The position numbers and the translations under genes were made by a program. A model generated the notes under the pieces. It made no database searches. It worked only from the letters and a program-made list of their open reading frames with translations, and had not been told where the DNA came from. From Sphingomonas sp. AX6 (GTDB lineage: Bacteria; Pseudomonadota; Alphaproteobacteria; Sphingomonadales; Sphingomonadaceae): a DNA stretch of 64,000 nucleotides. Below are positions 1 to 10,580 of the stretch, one piece after another. The DNA lies in contig NZ_LR733979.1 of assembly GCF_902506605.1 (NCBI RefSeq), positions 2,340,008-2,404,007 on the forward strand, read 5' to 3'. Numbering within the stretch: the first letter of the stretch is position 1; each line of letters starts with the position of its first letter.

Positions 1-1028
1 GGATAGGTATGCATCATGCGCTGCATCCACACCGCCCCCGATTCCTCGTTGAAATGCTCGACCGAGCCGCCGGGATGGCTGATTTCATAGGGGCTCATCG
101 CGGCGTCGCCGACGAACAGCAATTTGTAGTCGTGGCCGAATTTGTGGAGCACGTCGAAAGTGGGAGTTCGCTCCTGAAAGCGCCGGCGGTTATCCTTCCA
201 CACGCCCTCGTAAACGCAATTGTGGAAGTAGAAGAATTCTAGGTTTTTGAACTCGGACGTCGCGGCGGAAAACAGTTCCTCACACAGTTTGACGAACGGG
301 TCCATCGACCCGCCAACGTCGAGGAACAGCAGCAATTTGACCGCATTGTGCCGCTCGGGGCGCATCCGCACGTCGAGCCAACCTTGTTTGGCCGTTCCAT
401 CGATCGTCGCGTCGATATCGAGTTCTTCCGCCGCGCCCTCGCGAGCGAACCGGCGGAGGCGGCGCAGGGCGATCTTGATGTTGCGGGTGCCCAGTTCGCG
501 GGTGTTGTCGAGGTTTTTGAACTCGCGATTTTCCCAGACCTTCAACGCGCGCTTGTGCTTCGATTCGCCGCCGATCCGCACGCCTTCGGGATTGTAGCCC
601 GAGTTGCCGTAAGGGGAGGTGCCACCGGTCCCGACCCATTTGTTGCCGCCCTGATGCCGGCCCTCTTGTTCCTCCAGCCGCTGCTTGAGCGTCTCCATGA
701 TCTCTTCCCACGAGCCGAGCGACTCGATCGCGGCCATTTCCTCAGGGCTGAGATATTTTTCGGCGACGGCGCGCAGCCAGTCCTCGGGAATTTCAGCGTT
801 GGGATTGGCGTGGCTGGTGGCGATGCCGCGAAATACCTTGGCGAATACCTGGTCGAAGCGGTCGATCAGCCCTTCGTCCTTTACGAAGGTGGCGCGCGCC
901 AGGAAATAGAATTGCTCGGGCGTGCGATCGATCACATCGCGTTCCAGCGCTTCGAGCAGGGTCAGATGCTCTTTCAGGCTGGCCGATATGCCTGCCGAGC
1001 GCAGTTCGTCGATGAAGCTGTGGAACAT
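1..1028 (-). CDS. CoxE-like vWA domain protein (3' end outside window)
   Basis: The reading frame runs from an ATG at 1028 to the left window edge without a stop, about 342 codons, so the C-terminus is missing. The last third holds a von Willebrand A fold with a MIDAS-type motif DVGGSMD at residues 237-243. Before it comes a basic, hydrophilic stretch and an N-terminal helical part. This is the layout of CoxE/YeaD-type vWA proteins that work with MoxR AAA ATPases, which are thought to act as chaperone-like pairs for enzyme or envelope assembly. A MoxR gene lies two genes upstream on the same strand (1703-2551), which supports the pairing. An AAAGGCGG ribosome site precedes the start. The client protein is unknown. 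Confidence 0.85.
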   Translation of the reverse strand, partial: MFHSFIDELRSAGISASLKEHLTLLEALERDVIDRTPEQFYFLARATFVKDEGLIDRFDQVFAKVFRGIATSHANPNAEIPEDWLRAVAEKYLSPEEMAAIESLGSWEEIMETLKQRLEEQEGRHQGGNKWVGTGGTSPYGNSGYNPEGVRIGGESKHKRALKVWENREFKNLDNTRELGTRNIKIALRRLRRFAREGAAEELDIDATIDGTAKQGWLDVRMRPERHNAVKLLLFLDVGGSMDPFVKLCEELFSAATSEFKNLEFFYFHNCVYEGVWKDNRRRFQERTPTFDVLHKFGHDYKLLFVGDAAMSPYEISHPGGSVEHFNEESGAVWMQRMMHTY

Positions 1029-1066
1029 GGGCCGCCTTTCGAGCGACGGCTTAGCGCAAGCGCGGC

Positions 1067-1627
1067 TCAGCGCGAATAGGCGTCGATCAGCGATCCGACG
1101 AAATCCGGCGACGTGCTGGTGAGTTCGGGCGAGGGGCGGGCAGGGGCGACCGCCGCGCCTGTGGCAGGGGCACCGTAGATGAAGCCGTAAACCGGGTAGC
1201 TGCTGCCACCCAGCCCGCGATTGTCGTGATACCAGGTCTTGACCGCGCTCCAATCGCCCTTGGCCGACACGTCGTAGAGCGTCACGTCGCGCTCGACCTG
1301 GCCGCGTTCGCCACCGATCCGCGACCAGTTGGCGTGCGTCACCATGATGACGCGGTCGTCGATGATTCGACTGACCACCGACACATGGCCGTATTGGAGC
1401 TGGCTGGTCTTGGCGAACACCAGCACCGCGCCGACCTGAGGCTCATTACCGCGCCGGTACCTATTTGCCGCCTGTTCCCACCAGGTCCAGGCATTGCCCC
1501 AGATCTGAATGCCCGACACCGCCCGCGCAAACGGCACGCATTCGCCGCGATAATCGAGGATGGAGTTGGCGCGGGCAGGGGCGATCACCATCGCCGCCAT
1601 CATCAGGAATGCTAGAGCCCCGCGCAT
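1067..1627 (-). CDS. Secreted CHAP-domain amidase/peptidase
   Basis: 186 residues with a typical cleavable signal peptide (about residues 1-20, ending APARA). The CHAP core has the catalytic cysteine in RGECVPFAR (C30) and the histidine in YGHVSVV (H81), followed by a polar residue in the THANWS region. CHAP domains are cysteine amidases or peptidases that usually cut peptidoglycan peptides, so periplasmic or outer wall action is likely. The C-terminal 40 residues are low-complexity Pro/Ala/Ser. The gene lies between the MoxR and vWA genes on the same strand, an unusual place for a wall hydrolase. The family call is firm; the substrate is inferred. Confidence 0.85.
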   Translation of the reverse strand: MRGALAFLMMAAMVIAPARANSILDYRGECVPFARAVSGIQIWGNAWTWWEQAANRYRRGNEPQVGAVLVFAKTSQLQYGHVSVVSRIIDDRVIMVTHANWSRIGGERGQVERDVTLYDVSAKGDWSAVKTWYHDNRGLGGSSYPVYGFIYGAPATGAAVAPARPSPELTSTSPDFVGSLIDAYSR

Positions 1628-1702
1628 GATGCAGGGATGGCATGCGCTGTACTGACACCTGGTTTCAGAAGATGGTTAACGCCCGTTAACGACGGCAAGC
1701 GC

Positions 1703-2551
1703 TTACCGCCCCGGCTGTCGCCGTGACATGAAGGCCAGTCGTTCGAACAGCATCACGTCCTGTTCGTTCTTGAGCAGCGCGCCGTGTAGCGGCGGGATCG
1801 CTTTGGACGGATCGCGCGATTGGAGGACGTCGAGCGGCATGTCTTCATGCAGCAGCAGTTTCAGCCAGTCGAGCAGCTCGCTGGTGCTCGGTTTCTTTTT
1901 CAACCCCGGCACGTCGCGGATTTCGTAGAAGACGTCCATCGCCTTGCTCACCAGAATCTTCTGGATTCCAGGGAAATGGACGTCGACGATGGCCTGCATC
2001 GTGTCGCGGTCGGGGAATTTGATATAGTGGAAGAAGCACCGGCGCAGGAACGCGTCGGGCAGTTCCTTTTCGTTGTTCGAGGTGATGACGACGATCGGGC
2101 GTTCCTGCGCGCGCACCGTCTGCTTCGTCTCGTACACATGGAATTCCATGCGATCGAGTTCCTGAAGCAGGTCGTTCGGAAATTCGATATCCGCCTTGTC
2201 GATCTCGTCGATCAGCAGGACGGGGAGTTCGGGGGCGGTGAACGCTTCCCACAATTTACCGCGGCGGATGTAATTGCCGATGTCGTGGACACGCTCGTCG
2301 CCCAACTGGCCGTCGCGCAGCCGGGCGACTGCGTCATATTCGTACAGGCCCTGCTGCGCCTTGGTCGTCGATTTGACGTTCCATTCGATCAGCGGCGCGC
2401 CCACCGCCTTGGCGATTTCATGTGCTAGGACGGTTTTGCCCGTGCCCGGTTCGCCCTTCACCAGCAGCGGGCGGCGCAGTGTGACCGCGGCGTTGACCGC
2501 GACTTTCAGGTCGTCGGTGGCGACGTAATCCTGGGTGCCTTCGAACCGCAT
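1703..2551 (-). CDS. MoxR-family AAA+ ATPase
   Basis: 282 residues. Walker A GEPGTGKT is at residues 33-40, Walker B LLIDEIDKAD at about 112-121, and a sensor-1-like VVITSNNEKELPDAFLRR segment at about 153-170. The length and motifs match MoxR-type AAA+ ATPases, cytosolic hexameric chaperone-like ATPases that act with vWA proteins. The vWA partner is encoded at 1-1028, with a CHAP gene between them. It is probably co-transcribed with the unknown gene at 2628-3293, with a gap of 76 bases. The target complex cannot be told from the sequence. Confidence 0.9.
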   Translation of the reverse strand: MRFEGTQDYVATDDLKVAVNAAVTLRRPLLVKGEPGTGKTVLAHEIAKAVGAPLIEWNVKSTTKAQQGLYEYDAVARLRDGQLGDERVHDIGNYIRRGKLWEAFTAPELPVLLIDEIDKADIEFPNDLLQELDRMEFHVYETKQTVRAQERPIVVITSNNEKELPDAFLRRCFFHYIKFPDRDTMQAIVDVHFPGIQKILVSKAMDVFYEIRDVPGLKKKPSTSELLDWLKLLLHEDMPLDVLQSRDPSKAIPPLHGALLKNEQDVMLFERLAFMSRRQPGR

Positions 2552-2627
2552 AGCCGTGCCTCAAATCTTTCGAGTGTCGGGTATGCGAATAGGGGGAGGG
2601 CGTGTCGTGGTGCAAGCGCATTGTAAT

Positions 2628-3293
2628 TTAAACCCGGTCGCGGGCCTCGGCACGCGCTTGAAGCAGGTCGAACAGGCCGCGATGTTGGGCCAGCAGTTGC
2701 TGCGCACCGAACATGACGGCGCGTTCGATGCCGGGGCTGCCAGCGAGCGTCGAAACCAGGGTTTCGACATCTGTCTCGCTGGGGAATTCGGGCATCGGCA
2801 TGTCCTGGCCGAACCGTTTTCCCGCTGCCGATAGCACAGCGTTTAGTGCGGGCCAGTCGAGCACGAGCGCGAGCGACGCTCCGAGCGAGCAACCGTTGCG
2901 CGCCGACGAGGAAAGCATGTCGAGCGCATGACGCTGGGCGGTCACGGTCGCCTCCGACTCGGCCTGGCCGGGGGTGGAGGGAAGCGGTCCTGCCGCAACC
3001 GCCAGCGCGACGATCCGCGCGCGTTCCTCGGCGAACGCTGCGGCGGCAGCTCCGAGCCAGCCGGTCGCCGCTTCGACGCCGCGATGCTGGGCTGCGTGAT
3101 CGATCACGCCGGGATGCCGTCCGTGGAGGCTACACACCAGATGCGCGGCATCGGCCAGATCGCGCGCTTGCGGCGATGCAGCGACAAGGGCGTTCGCATG
3201 AAGATGCGTGCGCGTGCCGTCGCTACCGACAAGCGCCGCCAGCGATTGCCAAAGCCCGTCGGCCGAATGGATTTGCGCAACGTCCAACGCCAT
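2628..3293 (-). CDS. Conserved-looking hypothetical protein, Ala-rich helical
   Basis: 221 residues from an ATG with a good GGAG site eight bases upstream. I do not recognise the family. The protein is rich in Ala and Leu, predicted mostly helical, with no signal peptide, no clear membrane segment and no catalytic motif I can name. Histidines cluster near residues 30-70 (THLHAN, HLVCSLHGRHPGVIDHAAQH), which could suggest metal binding or a helical bundle, but this is speculation. It sits between the Phd-PAS gene and moxR on the same strand, in a plausible operon. Coding potential is supported by codon bias and by the ribosome site. Confidence 0.7.
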   Translation of the reverse strand: MALDVAQIHSADGLWQSLAALVGSDGTRTHLHANALVAASPQARDLADAAHLVCSLHGRHPGVIDHAAQHRGVEAATGWLGAAAAAFAEERARIVALAVAAGPLPSTPGQAESEATVTAQRHALDMLSSSARNGCSLGASLALVLDWPALNAVLSAAGKRFGQDMPMPEFPSETDVETLVSTLAGSPGIERAVMFGAQQLLAQHRGLFDLLQARAEARDRV

Positions 3294-3407
3294 GTTTCTC
3301 CGAATCCCTTAACGCGAATGGCCCGATTTGGGCGTTCGCCGGGACAATGAGGGCAAGGCATATACCGAAGGGCGTAAAGACGTGGTTGAGGCGCGCTTAA
3401 CCTTGCA

Positions 3408-4289
3408 TCAACCCGGCTGAGCGGTGACGACCGCAATCGCGCCTTCGACCCCCAGCCGCGTGACGATCGCCGACAGAGTGAGCGAGACCGTCCGTGATTT
3501 GGAACCGTCGACGATCAGGTCGCCGTCGATCCGCTCTGCCTCTCCGCCGCGCAGCACGCGTTCGGTCGCATCGCCGACCGCGACGCGAGATTGGACCGCG
3601 AACAGGGTGGAAAAGCGAGTCGTGCCCAACTGGTCGGCGGCGATCCCGGTCATTCGTGCCAGCGATAGCGACGGCTGGGCGACATGGCCGCGCTGGTTGA
3701 GCCGTGCGGTCGCAAGCCGTTCCTGATGATCGATCGCCGCCGCGGTCGCTTCGACCAGCGCGGTACTGCGCGCATGGGCTTCGCGAATCGACAAGTCGCG
3801 GACGACCAGCAGCACGCGGTCGCCGATGGGGGTGCCGGTTACCTCGACCCGCCGCTCGCTGTCATGCGCCAGCGCGGCGTCGATGCGCTCGGCGATGCGG
3901 TGAGTCGCGACGCGGCGGGTGAGTTGTATCGCGGCACGCTCTAACGGGCGATCGGTGGACTGTCCGAAACCACTGGAGCCGTTCGAAAGTCCGAAATAGC
4001 TGGTAGCGGCGTGATTGTGCCGGGTGATGCGCATTTCGTCGTCGAAGATCAAAACCGGTTCGTCGAACGCCTCGATCAATGCATCGCCTTCGTCGCCCTT
4101 GCCGACGCTGCGGGTGAGGCGGCTGAGAAACTCGATCGATGCCAGCGCCAGCTTCGGGCGGCCGCGGTGAAGGATATAGACCGGCTCGCCCAGCGCGCGG
4201 TCCTGCCACTCGCCGAAATTACGGACCAGGTTGGATGCGGTGACGCAAGGAAGGTCGCCGGTCGCGCGGGTGGTCGATTGGGTGGCCAT
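3408..4289 (-). CDS. Phd/YefM-like N-terminus fused to PAS-type sensor region
   Basis: 293 residues. Residues about 16-56 (VTASNLVRNFGEWQDRALGE, then HRGRPKLALASIEFL) resemble the DNA-binding fold of Phd/YefM antitoxins. In these proteins a short helix-strand segment dimerises and binds an operator. Residues about 68-165 look like a PAS domain (LIEAFDEPVLIFDDEMRITR, then a strand ending VLLVVRDLS). A second PAS-like half follows at about 185-290. There is no kinase, GGDEF or toxin partner domain. The likely role is a one-component transcriptional regulator that senses a small ligand or redox state. No toxin gene is adjacent, which argues against a classical toxin-antitoxin pair. It is transcribed away from the autotransporter at 4533. 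Confidence 0.7.
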   Translation of the reverse strand: MATQSTTRATGDLPCVTASNLVRNFGEWQDRALGEPVYILHRGRPKLALASIEFLSRLTRSVGKGDEGDALIEAFDEPVLIFDDEMRITRHNHAATSYFGLSNGSSGFGQSTDRPLERAAIQLTRRVATHRIAERIDAALAHDSERRVEVTGTPIGDRVLLVVRDLSIREAHARSTALVEATAAAIDHQERLATARLNQRGHVAQPSLSLARMTGIAADQLGTTRFSTLFAVQSRVAVGDATERVLRGGEAERIDGDLIVDGSKSRTVSLTLSAIVTRLGVEGAIAVVTAQPG

Positions 4290-4399
4290 GCTGCTTGCCC
4301 CTGATGGTGGAGCGTGGAGTTTCGGCCGATGGGCCTTGCCGGACCATCGCCGTTGGGTCCGATCTGCTTGGGGGTTTGCGTAGTTGGCGCGCAGATCGC

Positions 4400-4421
4400 A
4401 CCGGAATGGAGCAATTCCGGT
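4400..4421. promoter_or_regulatory. Perfect 8-bp inverted repeat between divergent genes
   Basis: ACCGGAAT at 4400-4407 and ATTCCGGT at 4414-4421 form a perfect inverted repeat with a six-base spacer. It lies in the 243-bp divergent gap between the Phd-PAS regulator (start 4289, minus) and the autotransporter (start 4533, plus). It is a candidate operator for the Phd-like regulator, because such proteins bind short palindromes in their own promoters. It could equally be a chance hairpin. Confidence 0.3.
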
Positions 4422-4532
4422 CGATTGCGGCCCGTGGTGATGCGCGATTGGCGTGTCTGGCGGCAGCGAAGCCGCAACCTACCGCGAAACGCCGGCTGGT
4501 TAGGGTGAAGGCAACCAGAACGGAGCGTTGCC

Positions 4533-5663
4533 ATGCGTCGCAAGTCATTGACCTATCACTTCATCACCAGCGCGATTGCGATCGGCGCGAGTTTCGTCGC
4601 GATGCCCGCTTCGGCGCAGTTGATTTCGATCGATGCGACATTGCTGAGCATCGATGCGCGGGTAACCGTCAATGCCGGTCGTCTGACGCTGATCGAAGGG
4701 CAGTTGGTCGATATCGACGCCAATCTGTCCGGGCTGATCGCCGCCCAGGTTGACGTGGATGCCCGCGTCAGCCTGCTCAACGACGCGCTTGCCAATACCA
4801 ATGTGCGGATCGACGCCAATGTTCAGGCGATTACCGATCTGGACGTGCGCGTCGGCGGAGTCGAAGTCGATGTCGCCACCGCGATCGAGCGAAATCGCGA
4901 ACAGGATCTGGTGCTGGCTGATCACGATGTGCGGATCGACGCCAATGGGCGCGCCATAACCGGGCTGGACGGACGAGTCGGGCAATTGGAGGTGGAGGTT
5001 GCGGCGGGCGTCGCCAAGGATATCGAACAGGATGGGCGGTTGGCCGATCATTCGACCCGGATCAATACTGCGCAGGCCACCGCATCTCTTGCGCTCGACC
5101 ACAGCACAGCATTGCGCGACGATGTCGAGGCGGGTCGCGTCGGGCTGGTGCGGCAGGATGCGGCGACGGGCGCGATTAGCGTGGGCGCGCAGACGGGCGG
5201 CAGCGCCGTCAGCCTGGCGGGGACCGACGGCAATCGTCGCCTGACCGGCATCGCCGATGGTGTGGCGGGGAACGATGCGGCCAGCGTCGGCCAGGTCGAA
5301 CGGCTGGCGACGGCGACGCTGGACGCCGCGCGCGCCTATACCGATCAGTCGGTGGCGGCGATGTTCGATAATGGCATGACCGCGACACGAACCCTGATCG
5401 GCGAGAATAACCGGGTGCTGCGGGCCGACATGAATGCGCTGGCCGCCAATGGTTCGGCACTCTCGGGACTGCCGCAAAGCTTCTTGCCGGGCAGGGGGAT
5501 GGCGGGGGCTGCGATCGGCGGACATGGCGGCGAAGTCGCATTTGCGCTGGGTCTGTCAAAGGCGACCGAAAGCGACCGCCCGACTGTGTTCCGCGCCGGT
5601 GCTGCGATGGATACGAGACGCGGCGAAGTCAGCTACAACGCCAGCGTCGGATTTCACTTCTAG
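4533..5663 (+). CDS. Small trimeric autotransporter adhesin with YadA-like anchor
   Basis: 376 residues. A signal peptide spans about 1-29 (ends ASAQ). A stalk follows with regularly spaced Ile/Val/Asp positions such as IDATLLSIDARV and two 42-residue repeats at about residues 91-174. A Hep/Hag-type neck segment (RRLTGIADGVAGNDAASVGQ) comes next. The last 70 residues form a YadA-type beta-barrel anchor, starting near GLPQSFLPGRG and ending in the terminal aromatic GFHF. In this family three subunits build one outer-membrane barrel and export their own stalk. The protein is far shorter than most trimeric adhesins and has no clear globular head, so it may be a minimal stalk-only surface fibre. 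Confidence 0.85.
   Translation: MRRKSLTYHFITSAIAIGASFVAMPASAQLISIDATLLSIDARVTVNAGRLTLIEGQLVDIDANLSGLIAAQVDVDARVSLLNDALANTNVRIDANVQAITDLDVRVGGVEVDVATAIERNREQDLVLADHDVRIDANGRAITGLDGRVGQLEVEVAAGVAKDIEQDGRLADHSTRINTAQATASLALDHSTALRDDVEAGRVGLVRQDAATGAISVGAQTGGSAVSLAGTDGNRRLTGIADGVAGNDAASVGQVERLATATLDAARAYTDQSVAAMFDNGMTATRTLIGENNRVLRADMNALAANGSALSGLPQSFLPGRGMAGAAIGGHGGEVAFALGLSKATESDRPTVFRAGAAMDTRRGEVSYNASVGFHF
4803..5054 (+). repeat. Two 126-bp direct repeats in the autotransporter stalk
   Basis: The string starting GTGCGGATCGACGCCAATG occurs at 4803 and again at 4929, an exact 126-bp period (42 codons). The translated units both contain RIDAN, AIT-LD-RVG and EQD-LADH. The second half of the second unit is more diverged. 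This looks like tandem duplication of a coiled-coil stalk module and could change in copy number. Confidence 0.7.
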
Positions 5664-6109
5664 CAATTTGCGAACTTCTTCCGAGGGGCTCCGGTCCAAT
5701 CCTTCGGAATAAGAACGGGTGCCTGAACGTCCCGAAATCCACAGGCACCTTCCTAAGCGGGCGACGCCCCATTGTCGTCCGGCGCGCCCCGGCAGTGACC
5801 CACCACTGCCGGGGCGTTGCGCGTGGGGACGAGGACGTTGACGCGGAAGGCAGCGTGCGGACAAAAGCCCCGTCAACCCGGCCGCAGTGCCGGGGTCCAC
5901 GGTGCCGCACGGCCTTCGCCTGAGCCCCACCATCAGCGCAAGATGCTTGGTGGACCCCGGCACGTCGGCCGGGGTGACGGCAGGGGTCGGGCGGGCACCA
6001 GCCAACCTCGTGCGGGGGCGATTTCGGCAAATCCTCACACTGTGCTCATGCCGCTCACCGATTTTTCGCGTCAGGGTGACGCCGTCAATTCACTCTGGGA
6101 AGCACGGCA
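5664..6109. other. 446-bp intergenic region with hairpin and repeat pair
   Basis: There is no credible gene here. A possible hairpin lies just after the autotransporter, GGTGCCTG at 5718-5725 against CAGGCACC at 5742-5749. It has no strong T-tract, so it is a weak terminator candidate. The rest is mainly the inverted repeat pair at 5871-5979. The start of the downstream membrane protein gene lies at the end of the gap. Confidence 0.6.
5871..5979. repeat. Inverted pair of 30-bp GGACCCCGGC-type palindromic repeat
   Basis: The left arm at 5871-5900 and the right arm at 5950-5979 are reverse complements at about 27 of 30 positions, separated by 49 bases. The core is TGGACCCCGGCAC followed by CGGCCGGGGTGACG. 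The same element recurs at 46925-47033, and a shorter relative lies inside dnaE at 22084-22154. It is probably a REP-like non-autonomous element. Confidence 0.8.
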
Positions 6110-6496
6110 ATGACCAGCAAATCGGGAACGACTCTTTACCGGATCGGCGGCGCGGTCGCGCTGTTGGCTGGGTTTCTGCCGACATGGATGAACGTCGCCG
6201 TCGGCATCGTCGGCGAGGACGATCCGTCCAATCTCGGTTTCTTCGGGGTGGTCGTGACGGCTGCGGCGTGCGCGTTCGTGGCACGGTTTCGGGCGAGCGA
6301 GATGACGCGGGCGATGCTGGCGGTGGCGGTGGTGCAGGCATGGCTGGCGGTGGTGATTATCACCGCGCCTTCCACGACCGACGAGGGTACGCGGCGGGTG
6401 CTGATGGTGAGTTCAGGGTTGGTGGCATTGTGGCTGATTTCCGCGACGTTGTTCCATCGGAGCGCGCGGCAAGCTGCGGTTGCCCCGAATTCTTGA
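6110..6496 (+). CDS. Small membrane protein of unknown function
   Basis: 128 residues with four predicted membrane segments at about 11-30, 43-59, 68-85 and 98-113, and short polar loops. I recognise no family motif. It resembles the many small four-helix membrane proteins of unknown role in sphingomonads. It stands alone between two repeat-rich gaps, opposite in strand to rpoD. The ATG at 6110 is the first start in frame; no strong ribosome site was seen. Confidence 0.65.
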   Translation: MTSKSGTTLYRIGGAVALLAGFLPTWMNVAVGIVGEDDPSNLGFFGVVVTAAACAFVARFRASEMTRAMLAVAVVQAWLAVVIITAPSTTDEGTRRVLMVSSGLVALWLISATLFHRSARQAAVAPNS

Positions 6497-6508
6497 ACGA
6501 CCCTCGCT

Positions 6509-6541
6509 CCGTTCGTGCTGAGCTTGTCGAAGCACGAACGG
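6509..6541. repeat. Palindromic repeat with CCGTTCGTGCT arms
   Basis: CCGTTCGTGCT at 6509-6519 is a perfect inverted match to AGCACGAACGG at 6531-6541, with an 11-base loop (GAGCTTGTCGA). A partial direct copy GCACGAACGGGAGAG follows at 6548-6562. This is a short sphingomonad-type intergenic palindrome between convergent genes. Confidence 0.7.
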
Positions 6542-6582
6542 GAGAGGCACGAACGGGAGAGGGGTTAGCTGATCCTCAAGCA

Positions 6583-6610
6583 AAAAGGCCCCGCCGCAGC
6601 GAGGCCTTTT
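6583..6610 (-). terminator. Intrinsic terminator of the dnaG-rpoD operon
   Basis: Read on the minus strand, AAAAGGCCTCGC pairs fully (one G-U) with GCGGGGCCTTTT across a four-base loop and ends in a run of T. It lies six bases after the rpoD stop. The T/A symmetry means it could also stop transcripts coming from the membrane protein gene on the plus strand. Confidence 0.9.
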
Positions 6611-6616
6611 CGTGGA

Positions 6617-8656
<2,040 letters not shown>

Positions 8657-8687
8657 CAAAACCCTCGATCAATCAGATGGCGGCATT

Positions 8688-10580
8688 TTACACCGCCTTG
8701 TCGCCAATATCGCCTTCGTCCGCAAGGACCAGATTTGCAAGCCGCTCGCGTAGCGCCATTTGTTCCTTCAACAACGCCTGTTGGCGCTCAAAGTCTCCGG
8801 CCTCGCCGCTCGTCTCCAGCCGGGCCGTCGCCTCGGCAAGCGCGCCTGCCACAACCGGTCCTGCCGCCAAAATCGCAATCGCCTCGTTCAGGTCCGAACA
8901 GGCTTCGACCGGATCGGTGCCAGACTGGGTAAACGAAAAGGGCAAGGTGTCGGCACGGAGCAGGTCAGAAGCCACGGAATCGAACCCGGATTTGGCCAAT
9001 ATGGTGAGGATGCCGGGGGTATCAAGCGCTTGATCTTCCAGCGCGACGTCGATGACCGCTTCGAACAGGCGGGCAAGGGCACCGCCACCGATGCGCAGCG
9101 ATCCCAGCACCTCTACATGGCGCGCGATTTCGACCGGATGGCGGATCAGTCCGGCAAGCACCGCCCGCGCCAAGAGCGGATCGATGCCGGTGGTCTGCAC
9201 GCCGCGCGCCTCGTTGGAGACGGGGCGGTCGGGTGGAGTCCATTTGCCGTTTTTGAACGTGCCACGGGGGAAGGGGCGTCCGCCACCCCCGCGCTGCCCT
9301 TCAAAGCGCGCGGTTTGTCGCCCGCGTCCGAATTGCTCGTCGAACCGCTGGCGGTATTCGGCGATATATTCGTCGCGGACGATGGGATGCTGGATGGTTT
9401 GCGCGCGCTCGGTGAGCCGCTTGCGAAGCCCGGCGCGCGCCTCGGGCGTTTCCAGCGGTTCGGCGACCAGTTCAGCGTTCCACACGCGTGTCGCCAGCCC
9501 TTCCGGCTTGGTCAGGAATGCCTCGAACGCCGACGCCCCTTTGGCGCGGACCAGATCGTCGGGGTCCATCCCCTCCGGCAGGGTCACGAAGGACAGGCTG
9601 CGCCCCGGCTCGAGCATCGGAAATCCGCGGCCCGCCGCACGGAGGGCCGCCTTCTGGCCCGCGGAATCGCCGTCGAAGCACAGGATCGGCACATCGACCA
9701 TCCGCCACATGCGCTCCAGCTGATGCTCGGTCATCGCAGTGCCAAGCGGCGCGACCGCCTCGTCGAACCCGGCCTGGGCGAGTGCGATAACATCCATATA
9801 GCCCTCGACCGCGATCACGCGGCCTGCCTTGCGTGCGGCGGACTGAGCGCGGTCGAGATTGTAGAGCGTACGGCCCTTGTCGAAGAGCGGGGTGTCAGGC
9901 GAGTTCAGATATTTGGGCTCGCCGTCGCCGATGATGCGCCCACCGAACGCAATCACGCGGCCGCGCGCATCCTTGATGGGGATCATCAGGCGACCGCGGA
10001 ACCGGTCATAAGGCTCCTTGCCCTCGACCTGGATCAGCAACCCCGCCTCGATCAGCAGCGCGTCGCCATAATCCTTGAGCGCCGTCCGCAACGCACCGCG
10101 TGTATCGGGGGAATAACCCATCCCGAACGCGCGCGCCGTTTCCGGCTTGATCCCGCGCTTGGCGAGTAAGGCTCGCGCCTCTGCGCCCGCCAGCCCGTCG
10201 AACTGCTGGGCGAACCATTTGGCGGCATCCGCCATCACCTCATGCAGGCCCTTGGCGCGTTCGGCGCGTTCGGCGGAGCGTTTGTCGGGGGCGGGGACGT
10301 CCATTCCTGCGGCGGCCGCAAGTTCCTTCACCGCATCCATGAACGGCAGTCCGCGTTGATCGGTCATCCAGCGGATCGCGTCGCCATGCGCCCCGCAGCC
10401 GAAGCAATGGTAGAAACCCTTGTCGTCGTTGATCGTAAAGGACGGCGTCTTTTCGTTATGGAATGGGCAGCACGCCTTGAACTCCCGCCCCGCGCGTTGG
10501 ACTTTGACGGTGCGTCCGATGAGCGTCGACAGCGTTGTGCGTGCGCGCAGTTCGTCCAGGAATTGCGGGGTTAGGGTCAT
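8688..10580 (-). CDS. dnaG: DNA primase
   Basis: 630 residues. The CHC2-type zinc finger uses C38, H41, C59 and C62 (CCPFHNEKTPSF, then FYHCFGC). The central catalytic TOPRIM region contains VIAVEGYMDVIAL and LCFDGDSAGQKAA. The C-terminal part should bind DnaB. The enzyme makes RNA primers for lagging-strand synthesis. Its ATG at 10580 overlaps the TGA of the DUF559 gene (ATGA), so an inserted gene is now translationally coupled to an essential one. A basic, Gly/Arg-rich linker at about residues 425-450 (GRGRQTARFEGQRGGGGRPF) is typical of alphaproteobacterial primases. Confidence 0.98.
   Translation of the reverse strand: MTLTPQFLDELRARTTLSTLIGRTVKVQRAGREFKACCPFHNEKTPSFTINDDKGFYHCFGCGAHGDAIRWMTDQRGLPFMDAVKELAAAAGMDVPAPDKRSAERAERAKGLHEVMADAAKWFAQQFDGLAGAEARALLAKRGIKPETARAFGMGYSPDTRGALRTALKDYGDALLIEAGLLIQVEGKEPYDRFRGRLMIPIKDARGRVIAFGGRIIGDGEPKYLNSPDTPLFDKGRTLYNLDRAQSAARKAGRVIAVEGYMDVIALAQAGFDEAVAPLGTAMTEHQLERMWRMVDVPILCFDGDSAGQKAALRAAGRGFPMLEPGRSLSFVTLPEGMDPDDLVRAKGASAFEAFLTKPEGLATRVWNAELVAEPLETPEARAGLRKRLTERAQTIQHPIVRDEYIAEYRQRFDEQFGRGRQTARFEGQRGGGGRPFPRGTFKNGKWTPPDRPVSNEARGVQTTGIDPLLARAVLAGLIRHPVEIARHVEVLGSLRIGGGALARLFEAVIDVALEDQALDTPGILTILAKSGFDSVASDLLRADTLPFSFTQSGTDPVEACSDLNEAIAILAAGPVVAGALAEATARLETSGEAGDFERQQALLKEQMALRERLANLVLADEGDIGDKAV

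Noticed and set aside
3408..4289. Phd-PAS gene as part of a toxin-antitoxin pair
   Set aside because: There is no Doc, RelE or other toxin-like gene next to it on either side.
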